DNA from: Hypsibius dujardini
Taxonomy: Eukaryota; Tardigrada; Eutardigrada; Parachela; Hypsibiidae
Length of the DNA stretch: 27,190 nucleotides
Reading direction: 5' to 3'
Assembly: GCA_001579985.1 (NCBI GenBank)
Contig: LRSR01011236.1
Span: 1-27,190 of the forward strand
Part shown: positions 18,816 through 27,190 of the stretch, one piece after another
Layout: each line of letters begins with the position of its first letter
Numbering within the stretch: position 1 is the first letter of the stretch
Position numbers and translations under genes: made by a program
Notes under the pieces: model-generated
What the model was told of the DNA's origin: nothing
What the model saw: only the letters and a program-made list of their open reading frames with translations
Databases searched by the model: none

Positions 18816-20608
18816 CCCTAAACAGCAGTAAATGGTGCATATGATGAGCACGTCTTGAGCTGCCCCTTTGATGACGGTAGGGGAGCTTTTCGCTTTGTTC
18901 CGACAAGATATCAATACTAGTTTCATGTTGTGGTGTAAAGAGCTCAGTGTTTGAGGTAATGTGAACCACATGTCTATTAAGTCCCAGCTACTTGTTTTTT
19001 CTTTACACTTCCTTTCAAGTCAGTGTGGTTTCATAATGAAGAACGGTCAGCTTAATATACTGCATACCCTGTACCTTGTGGGAATCACCAAATGTCCATA
19101 AAAAATACCGAACATGACATTTTCAAGGCCACATTAGACAGCGCCGGACAGATAAGCCTCAGCAGTGGCGGACGGATCGTTGGGCCGACTGGGCCTTTGC
19201 CCTCATCCCCAGTATAGCATCGGTCCTAGGTGTCTCGACTTTCAAGAGCACAGGGCGATTTATAGTCCAATTGTTCAGGCATTTAGACAGTCTCAATTTT
19301 CATAAACCAGCCTTGACTGAAATCTGGGAGAAAGAAAGATCATTACAACTGCAGCTGAGTTCTTAACCCTTGTACACATCTGGTGTACAAAACGTTTTTT
19401 TTCCGTACGCATATAAGACGAATTGTCATCTTAAATTTATACGTAGAAACAGCGGCTTATATCGTTCATTATTTGTACGACCACCAGAAAATATACGCCG
19501 TACCAGGCCATATTATGTACGATCGCATTTATTTTAATCCGTGTGTGCAGTTTTCAGCCCTTGTAAACATTACGCAGGAAAAATATCGCGTCTGACAAAT
19601 CCTTAGAGAAATCTCATCTTATTCGTAAGGCGTATTTTATACATACTTTGTAAGACCAACGAAATTTATAAGATCGTAAGAATAAGCTCAGGTCTTATTA
19701 ATTTCGTAGGGCTGGATGGGCGGAAAAGTTCTAGGTTAATGCTTTCATCTTTCTGTAGACTTCTATCATACAATTTATGAAACTATTACCTGCGTTTATT
19801 TGAAAACAATTGTGGAAATTGTTTTCAAACACTTCGTTCAGATGGGTTCAGCATCGAATCGCGCGAACCTTCTAACTACTGACACTTGACAAACCAAGGT
19901 ATAATAGCGTCTGAATATTGTTCCAGTCTTCCCACAGCCGTAAAACGTGAAGCATAAGTTTCGCAATTCTTCGCGAAAATGCTAAAACTGTTTCAGAACT
20001 GTTTTTGGACACATATTTCGTCGTGTTTTAAAATAATTAGAAATCCCACCACTGCGTCCCACAAGATGCCAAACCCTGGGAACCCTGCACAGACTTTTAT
20101 TCTGTCATTTATTTCAAAAAACTTACAGTCTTTTCGCCTTTCAAATAAGAATGAGTGAGGCGTATGAATTTTGAACGCTCACACATATCGCTTCACCTTA
20201 ATTTAGACGGATAAAAAGAGTGGTCACACGCTCTAAGTACGATCTCACAAATTTTGTGCGGAATGGCGTACAATTTGTGTGAAAAATTGACTTTTTGTAT
20301 GACCTATCGTACTTAATTTTTTCATGTGTACTAGGGTAAACTTAGAAACTACAGAACTCCTTTGTTAGCTTTTCGCAGCTGCCACCGGCGGCTTCGAGTT
20401 CAAACACACTTCCACATAAAATCACTCAACCATCTACTCGTTCCATGACACACCTTGAGAGACAGAGAGACCGGAAGGTCTTGTACTCGTACCAAAATTA
20501 AATGCCGCTATTCCTGCGTCCAAAATGAGGGCCCCGAAAGTTGACAAATTCCATCAATGTATTTAGGTTGTTATATTTTGAAGCTTTTTGAATCTTTTGA
20601 ATCTTGAA
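18816..20608. other. No gene recognised
   Basis: This is AT-rich DNA with short ORFs only. Small inverted pairs occur, for example TTGTACAC / GTGTACAA around 19370-19392, and CTTATTCGTAAG-like against CGTAAGAATAAG around 19617-19685. They may mark an old inverted-repeat element; no boundaries could be set. Confidence 0.4.
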
Positions 20609-20637
20609 TTAGTGGTCGATTTTGAATCGACCACTAA
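20609..20637. repeat. Perfect 13-bp hairpin
   Basis: TTAGTGGTCGATT is followed by a 3-nt loop and its exact reverse complement. It is isolated from any gene, and no U-run or partner element was seen. Confidence 0.85.
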
Positions 20638-20700
20638 ACAATCGTTTTGGTAATCGAAGTGTCTTCTTCATTGTGAATTTCAGTGTTTAAACTATTGGGA

Positions 20701-20766
20701 GTCTCTGTTAGCTCAGCGATATGAGCTCTGCCTCAAGTGAGAAGGGCGACAATTCATTTCCCTAAC
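20701..20766 (+). other. tRNA-like relic (possible SINE head)
   Basis: TTAGCTCAGCGATATGAGC looks like a tRNA D-arm with the polymerase III A box; GCTC pairs with GAGC. About 30 bp on, GACAATTCATTTCC is a poor match to the B box (GGTTCGAATCC-like). The acceptor stem does not pair, so this is not a functional tRNA. A tRNA-derived SINE or pseudogene is possible. Confidence 0.3.
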
Positions 20767-21887
20767 AAGTATTTCTTTCCATTTTGTTCTCTTCGGTTGA
20801 TCATGTCAAATGGTACCAAATCATTTCGTGAACAAGGCGGGATCATTTGGTCAAGGATGACCATTGGTCAACCAAGTGCCGCTCAGTCCAAATTGTAGCT
20901 TTTTTTTATCCAATTTGGGATGCCATTATGAATTTTGCCGTTTTTTTCGCCGTTTTGTCAAATACTTTTAGATCCCCCCCCCTCCACTCACCCCTCAATT
21001 TTGTATTCTTAATGTACCCTACGTATCCTTCACCCTCATGTTTGTCCTTGAATACAACCAAACCAAACAACTCCACCAACAACCCTCAACAACCCAATAC
21101 ATCCAATGCGTCGGATGTCAAAAAGTAAGGCTTTGGAATTCGAAATTGCCATTTAATGGGTGCTTCGCACGTGGACCTTGACTTTGGAATGATTACACTG
21201 TGCACCTGCTGTACGTGTATACACGTGACAAAAGCCTTGCGCTGACCGAATTAAGCACTTTAACTTGCGGTTGTTTACAACAGCCATGCGTCGAACGAGT
21301 GTAATGGCTTAACTCGGTTAGCGCAAGATTTTTGCCACGTGTGTAGACTAGATTCACCAATATAGAGCGTATCTCTCGTTGATATGCGCGTTAATTCACA
21401 CAAACACACGCTGTGAAACAAGGCAGTAACATTTGCTACGCCCGCAGTCTCACAAACTGCTCTTAAGTTCTCACCGAACCGCGACCTGTTCCTTCCTCAA
21501 ATTAGTGAAAGCTCTTCACCAGAGATAGGCTTATCCATCAGATAGACTCGTCATTGTCATGGTCATGCCGCAGCACAGTATTTCTCGCCGTAGCAGTTTC
21601 CCATTGTTTGAATCTAATGCCCGTCCATGCTGGAATCTGGTGAGGACAAGCCAGTATTCGCTTCCAACCGTCACTGAAGTCACTTGTATGCCCGTGCGTA
21701 GACAAGAATCGGTATATAACACAGCTTTATCAACAACATTGATTTCCGGCAACACGCGGACCGACTGCCTATTATTGACGTAAAACGTTCTACCGGTTAT
21801 TCCGGTGACGTTGTTGCTTGAGAGACCTTCCGAAATATCTTTCGGAGGTTCTTCTGGAATTAACCAACTGCCACTTCCCTATTAAAA
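20767..21887. other. Intergenic DNA upstream of the SLC6 gene
   Basis: Apart from the fold-back element at 21215-21348 nothing is assignable. ORFs at 20847-21128 and 21559-21783 lack domains. Close to the SLC6 start there are two small hairpins, ACCGG..CCGGT near 21792 and CCGAAA..TTTCGG near 21830-21845, which would fall in the 5' UTR if transcribed. Confidence 0.4.
21215..21348. mobile_element. Short fold-back MITE
   Basis: Arms of about 50 bp (21215-21264 and 21299-21348) are close reverse complements, sharing CACGTG, CAAAA, CTTGCGCT and ACCGA-TTAAG blocks, with a ~34-bp loop. The left end also contains the perfect palindrome ACGTGTATACACGT. It is non-coding and the superfamily is unassigned. 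Confidence 0.75.
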
Positions 21888-24800
21888 ATGGTACGTCTGC
21901 AACGTCTTTTTGTCGGCCACGTAAAGTGCCACGTCACGCGTTGTTCTTGTGAGATTTATCAAATTTAACGGCACGGCTTGATAGGGAAAGAAGAAGGAAG
22001 TCGTCGGAAATGGATCCGCGGGAAACATCGTTACAGGAAAAGTAGACGTCGACGAGATCCCGGATCGAACCCAATGGGGCAACAAATATGAGTTCATCCT
22101 GGCGTGTATCAGTATGTCCGTCGGTCTGGGCAACGTCTGGAGGTTTCCCTACCTTGGTAAGAGCCTGACTGTATCTTTTCCGACGTTTTACAGCTTACTT
22201 TATGGGCCATATATTTTGAAATTTAGCCTACGCGTACGGAGGAGGAGCTTTCTTGTTTCCGTATCTCATCATTCTGTTTGTATGCGGAAAGCCCATGTAC
22301 TTCATGGAATGCGCGTTCGGACAGTACCATCAGGAGGGTCCGGTGACGATATGGAAAAGAGTGGCGCCCATCGGGAAGGGAATTGGTTATGCGCAACTAG
22401 TGATTCAAGCCATGACGTCCATGTATTACGGTAACACGCGTAAAGTTACAACTAACTGCAATATATCATACTTTATTCCTTTTAATGGTGCATTTTAGCA
22501 TTGTTATTTGGAATTGCTAGATAACATCTGTACCATTAGTGTAACTGTTTATTTTCTTTCAGTAACAATCATGGCATGGGCAATGTTCTACTTTTGGTAA
22601 GCAAACTACGGTTATTTATTACGCATAATAATGAGCAAGGTAAAAATTAATACTCATTTAGGACTACACTATTTGCCGCGTGTTTGGGTGACCCTGTTCC
22701 TTGGGCCGGTCAGTTCTGCGACAGTGAATGGGCCCACAAACCATCCTGCATTTCCGTTCATATTCCATCGAACGAGATAGAGCAGGGATATCCTCTCTTG
22801 ATCTTCACCAATGAGACCTTGGACGCAACGCCGAAAGTCACATCAGCTCAGCAGTATTACGATCGAGTGATCCTCATGAAATTCGACAAGGGTGGCGACA
22901 CAAAGTATGATCTCTCTTCTATGGGACGGATTAACTGGCTGCTGATGCTCAACTTCCTGCTGTCTTGGGTCATCATGTTCTTTACCCTTGTCAAGGTACT
23001 ACAACTTGAATGGAACTATGGAATGCCAAACCTAAATTAAACCAAAAAACTAAACTACAGATTAAACATCTTTAATAAAATTGAAATGGCAAAACTTGAA
23101 AAAAAATATTCAGCTAATTTCAAGCTAAATTACAATACTTTCTTACTGAAATAAATAAAAATCTCTAAAAATTCATATTTTTGCTAATCGTTACATGTGA
23201 CGACACTACATCGCGAAAACTAGAAACAGTATATTTATTTTTAGGGTATTGCTTCGGCTGGCAAGGTAAGAGTCAACGGAGTACACCAAAAATATTTACA
23301 AGTCCCATGGAATAAAAGGAACTGAGCTATTTACCATTTAGGCTGTTTATATCACGTCCACATTGCCGTTTATTGTGCTCTTCATTCTCCTCGGTCGCGG
23401 TAAGATTTTACGCTCCTCTTCCGTCAAAGTCTACAGCCGTAAAAACAGCGTTCCGAAACGATAAATAAAACACATATCACGCCTGTGCAAATTGTAGGCG
23501 CGTCACTTCCGAACGCTGTGGAGGGTATCAAGTACTTCCTTGTACCGCAGTTTGATAAGCTCTTGAATGTGCAGGTACAACAAGACCGTCTTTGTTCCGC
23601 GTGTCCTTTGAAGATTACGAAAACTTCCGTATAAACCGTGAAAATACATTTCAGACGTGGCGGAATGCGGCCGAGCAGATGTTCTACTCCTTATCGTGCG
23701 GGTTCGGCTCGCTGGTCATGTTAGGTAAGGACGTCTCACTGTTTAAACAGCTTTGAATGAACATTGATCCCTAAACTAAGAGGTCAATTTAACAATATTA
23801 TCCTTTATCTAGGATCGTATAACAAAAGGAAGCATAATTGTTACAGGTAAAAATTGAAAGTCACCAATATGAAAGTGGATTAATCATGCGTCATTTTCGT
23901 CTAGTTTATGTCGGTCAAAATCCTTTAAATCAACGACTAAAGAAGCCCTAGATATTCGATCTCTAATTCATCATTGAAAATCTCAGTCAGCCTCAAGAAA
24001 TCATGGAACAAATACGTCTTCCTCAAATATTTCACCTTCAAATCTTCATTTAAAATCTCAATTAACCTCATGGAATCATAGAATAAACGTTTCATACATT
24101 TGACCATGATGTTATCCTTGAAAACCTCATTAATTTTTGCAGAATTATCCTGTTAATACGCCTCAAATATTTGACCTTCAAGTCATCAATTAAAATCTCA
24201 GAAAATCTAACGAAATAATAGAACAAATATGCCTCAGATATTTGACCATCAAGTGGCTCTTCACAAACTCAATGAACCCAACGAAACCATAGAATAATAA
24301 ATAAATTTGCCTCAAATATTTGGCCTTCAATTCATCATTCAAAATCTTATTAAAGCTCACAAATTGTAGATTAAAAATGCATTAGATGATTTGCCCTGCA
24401 AGTCATCAAATTAAATAATTCAATGCACAGGACGTATCTTGGTTCGTAGTGACGCCATGATTGTGTCCGTCGCGGACACAGCCACCAGTCTGATCGCCGG
24501 TATTTCCGTCTTCTCCATCCTCGGATTCATGGCCGGCCAACTGGACGTGGGTGTTGAGACGGTCGCCCAGTCAGGACCCGGTCTGGTATTCGTGACCTTT
24601 CCTGAAGCATTGAATCAGATGCCGTACCCGCATCTTTGGGCCCTGATCTTCTTCGTCATGTAAACAAATTATTTTGGCGACTGAAAACTTCTGCGAAAGA
24701 TTGCGAAAAAGCAACGTTCTTTCTAGGCTGTACACACTTGGCTTAGGCTCTCAAATTGCCACCCTAGAAACAGTTCTGACCATCATCTACGACCAGTGGC

Positions 24801-26686
24801 CTATGTTGCGAAAGAAGAAGCCCCTTGTCTGTGGAATCGCTTGCGTCACCTGCTTTTTCATTGGCATACCATTCATGATGCAGGTAAGGTAGTAAACTTT
24901 AAGCATTGTGATTGTTCTTTTTATATCGTAAGGGCATGAAGAATTCATTCAAATTTTCATAGGGTGGCATTGATATTTTCGACATTTTTGATTCCTACGC
25001 CGGAGGCTTCAGCGTCCTCTTCCCCGCCGTGGTTGAGTGCGTCATCATCGGCTGGGTTTACGGGGTGACCCGTTTTGTCAACGACACCAACAACATGCTT
25101 AATATGAAGGTTTCCGTCTACTGGCGATCCACCTGGGGATTATTGTCGCCCTTAAGTCTCATTGTAAGAAGGCAAAAACTGTAACCGAAAATGAAGTCTA
25201 ATCAAAATATTAATTTGTTTTGCTTATTATTTAGCTGATTCTGATACTCACATTTGCGGCTTATACCCCGTTAAACCACGGCGGTTTGTTGCCCGAATTC
25301 GCGGACGGTCTGGGATGGGGTATCGCCATGGTGTCCATCATTCAGCTGCCCATCTGGGCGGGAATTGCAATCTACCAAGCTAAGGGCTCCACCTTCAAAG
25401 AAGTAAGCTGGTTTGTAACGTTGCATGTACGATAACAGTACACGCTTGCAGTTGAACACTGAGTACAATAGAAGCTATATTTAAACCCTAACTATACATA
25501 CACAGCACCACGAATTCGGTTTGAAAAACTCCTAATAAACATGCGAGTACTAAAGGATCCACCTCGAACATTTGTTCAACTTTGAATGGGTCTCTAAATT
25601 TTACCGCTCCTCAAAACCCTTGAATTCGTTCAAAAGAAGATGTCTAAATAAGTTGACTTTCATACAAACTTGAGTTTTAAAGACAAGATTTTCCGCCCAA
25701 CTTGTTAGTTGTCCCAGATAGATTTTGTAATGACTTGATGCGACGACTCTCCCGTTCATTTTCGGCTTTGACCAAAAGGATTAAGCTCTTATTCTTACTT
25801 AAACACAACTTTTGCTTGCTAGGTGGGTTGGCTGCGCGCTCTCGGCTTGTGAGATAGCAAAACGTCATGTCAATTCAATAATTAACAATCAATTTCTACA
25901 ATGGTGAAAAATGACGTTTTTCATTTGGCAAATCCCAGAATCTCCACATCAAACGTGTTCATAATCTGTTGGATTGCAACATGACCTCAACTCTGCGCAG
26001 CAATTTTTTGTTAATTATAATGAACATCAAAACAAGCACACGCGGTTCCTAGCGTAACCCCTCAAACTGGAGTAAATGTTCGTGGTGGACCCTGTAATTA
26101 AGAAAGACGTGTTCATTTTAATTTATTTTGCATAGCTAGAAAATCTCTTCCATGGAGTCGGATCTGTCGGTCACATATTTTCTAGACAAATACACATTAA
26201 ATATTCAGGTCAATTTAGCTTAACGATCGTCATCTCAAATAGTTCAAACGACTTCTGCATAAAACAATATTAAAGTTCAATTGGAGTTACTGCACAACAA
26301 CTGACGTCAGAAGTACTTTCAGCGGTTAGCTGTCAGAGCTAGAGATCATGACTCATTTTGACACTGACAAGTAGTTAAAGTTATGATTCTGATAAATGCA
26401 CCAAAAATAAGAGCATGCCTTATTTCTTCCATAGAAACTCCATGAAAGCTGTTGGCCCGCTGAAATCATGGTGCCCGTGCCGGTTGGATTCGTCGAGGGT
26501 CCCAGTGATGTCGTACTGGAGGAGCTGCACCACGTCGCGGAGGACGACGCCCTGGGACGCAAGAGTGTCGCAGTCAGCGTGCAGAGCGAAGACTTTGATG
26601 TGGAAAACGGCTCAGCTGAACAGCACAGCTCCGGCAGTGGGATCAACAACGAAGCCTTTGACCAAAAAGACGAAGAGCTTAGATAA
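21888..26686 (+). CDS. SLC6 sodium-coupled transporter, nutrient amino acid type
   Basis: Fifteen exons encode 664 aa without a phase error: 21888-21890, 21985-22156, 22227-22430, 22563-22596, 22662-22995, 23245-23265, 23342-23399, 23498-23574, 23655-23724, 23813-23846, 24450-24659, 24727-24883, 24963-25163, 25235-25402, 26435-26686. Twelve membrane helices are expected. TM1 carries [12 protein letters not shown] and then [10 protein letters not shown], the SLC6 sodium/substrate core. The second extracellular loop has the conserved cysteine pair (C157, C167) and a sequon at N188-E-T. TM6 has SLSCGFGSL, followed by GSYN. TM8 has [11 protein letters not shown], with Gly where many neurotransmitter carriers have Asp. 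GKPMYFME and the TM6-TM8 signatures resemble invertebrate nutrient amino acid transporters (NAT group), so plasma-membrane uptake of neutral amino acids is likely; the substrate is inferred. The C-terminal tail is acidic and ends EELR, with no PDZ motif. The one-codon first exon is the weakest part. Confidence 0.92.
23951..24430 (+). repeat. 70-bp tandem minisatellite in SLC6 intron 10
   Basis: Nearly seven units start at about 23951, 24021, 24091, 24161, 24232, 24310 and 24380. The typical unit starts CCTCAAATATTTGACCTTCA, then has ATCAT-AAAATCTCA and GAATCATAGAATAAA-like sequence. The period is 70-71 bp, with one 78-bp unit carrying an insertion of ATAA copies. The array fills most of this 603-bp intron. 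Confidence 0.9.
25553..26094 (+). mobile_element. MITE copy C, internally shortened
   Basis: This 542-bp copy is homologous to 8614-9364 in the same orientation, with TA at 25551-25552 and 26095-26096. It has lost about 230 bp of the left interior (the part matching roughly 8745-8960 of copy A). The right terminal repeat reads inward as CAGGGTCCACCACG. It lies inside SLC6 intron 14 (25403-26434). Confidence 0.85.
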
Positions 26687-26919
26687 CCTATTGTGCCACA
26701 GCTGTTGTGCGGTTTTGTACAGGAATGAACGATTATTTGATTGCTGTGATTCCCGCATCTATTTTCACTCACATTTAAATCTGGGTGGGTACAGTCGCCT
26801 GTGAATTATTGATCATTTGTAGGACAGTTATAGAACATGGAGCGTCCTGCGTTTCGAAACGTTTCAGTTTTCCACACGATAAATTTGACAGGGAGACATT
26901 ACTTTCTCCTGGTTAGTTT

Positions 26920-26925
26920 AATAAA
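26920..26925 (+). terminator. Poly(A) signal AATAAA of the SLC6 gene
   Basis: This is the first AATAAA after the SLC6 stop, about 235 nt downstream, which is a normal 3' UTR length for a compact animal gene. Confidence 0.6.
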
Positions 26926-26946
26926 GCGAAATGATTTCTTCCCAAG

Positions 26947-27190
26947 TTAATTTGTTAGCCGATATTAAATCAATATTTAATTATTTATTTTTTCCCAGCT
27001 ATTTGCTAAACCGAAACAATTTCGTCACTGGCTGTTGCGACACCAAAATGAAACAATTATTTATTCATTTAATTTTTTCAATTGTGTATAAATAAATACT
27101 GTACTGCCGCAATTATAACGCTTGGTTTAGCAAATAACTGGAAAATAAAAAATAAATTATTGTTCAATTACATTCGGTCTAGCAAAAAGC
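26947..27190. mobile_element. Inverted-repeat element, running to the window end
   Basis: Left arm about 26947-27025 and right arm about 27113-27190 are reverse complements with small indels. They share TTTATTTTTT, CAGCTATTTGCTAAACC (right arm CAGTTATTTGCTAAACC) and TTTGYTAG-CCGA at the outer ends. The centre is AT-rich with no ORF. It is a probable MITE whose right end may lie beyond the window. Confidence 0.7.

Noticed and set aside
20847-21128. 93-codon ORF with a hydrophobic middle and Asn/Thr-rich end
   Set aside because: AT-biased and low-complexity, no homology pattern or splice partners. Chance frame is more likely.
26353-26772. Two further ORFs over the last SLC6 exon (26353-26772 on -, 26415-26804 on +)
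   Set aside because: They overlap the in-phase terminal exon (26435-26686) and are shadows of its GC-rich codons.
1-27190. CRISPR arrays, operons, rRNA genes or viral genes
   Set aside because: No spacer-repeat arrays, polycistronic layout, rRNA signatures or polymerase/capsid/integrase motifs were seen. The tandem repeats found have no unique spacers.

Overview
The window is nuclear DNA from an invertebrate animal. Every convincing gene is split by GT-AG introns, and the products are animal families: an SLC6 transporter, a rhodopsin-type receptor, Kazal inhibitors and a galectin domain. There are no operons or Shine-Dalgarno sites, and the intergenic DNA is rich in short inverted-repeat elements. 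I cannot name the phylum from sequence alone. The minimal introns (65-100 bp) and the nutrient-amino-acid-type SLC6 gene would suit a compact ecdysozoan-like genome, but that is only a guess.

Layout, left to right. (1) 1-5556: two diverged direct copies of a ~650-bp dispersed repeat (30-705 and 4440-5065) flank a partial Kazal-inhibitor gene (882-1176, +) and the 3' half of a class-A GPCR (2246-3205, +). (2) 5557-6145: a fold-back element with ~200-bp inverted arms. (3) 6644-7539: a complete four-exon secreted protein with two Kazal domains (+). (4) 8614-16328: a large six-exon gene on the minus strand (coding 15515 to 9638, 1406 codons). It fuses a stonustoxin-like (SNTX-family) N-terminal region, a complete galectin-fold domain split over three exons, an AIG1/GIMAP-like GTPase and a Cys/His-rich coiled-coil tail. 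Two copies of one TA-flanked MITE bracket it in opposite orientations. (5) 16571-18815: a possible COP9-subunit-1-like fragment (-) and an orphan single-exon ORF (18384-18815, +). (6) 18816-21887: gene-poor DNA with a perfect hairpin, a tRNA-like relic and a small fold-back element. (7) 21888-26686: a complete 15-exon SLC6 transporter (664 aa, +). Its two longest introns hold a 70-bp minisatellite and a third MITE copy. (8) 26947-end: one more inverted-repeat element.

The genes do not look like a shared pathway. The common theme is architectural. Most introns are about 65-130 bp, and most of the long ones contain recognisable repeats, gaps or AT-rich repeat-like DNA. The main candidate for something new is the SNTX-galectin-GTPase fusion, which looks like a cytosolic, possibly defence-related, multidomain protein. 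Every exon junction I propose keeps phase. Expression, function and toxicity are not shown by the sequence.
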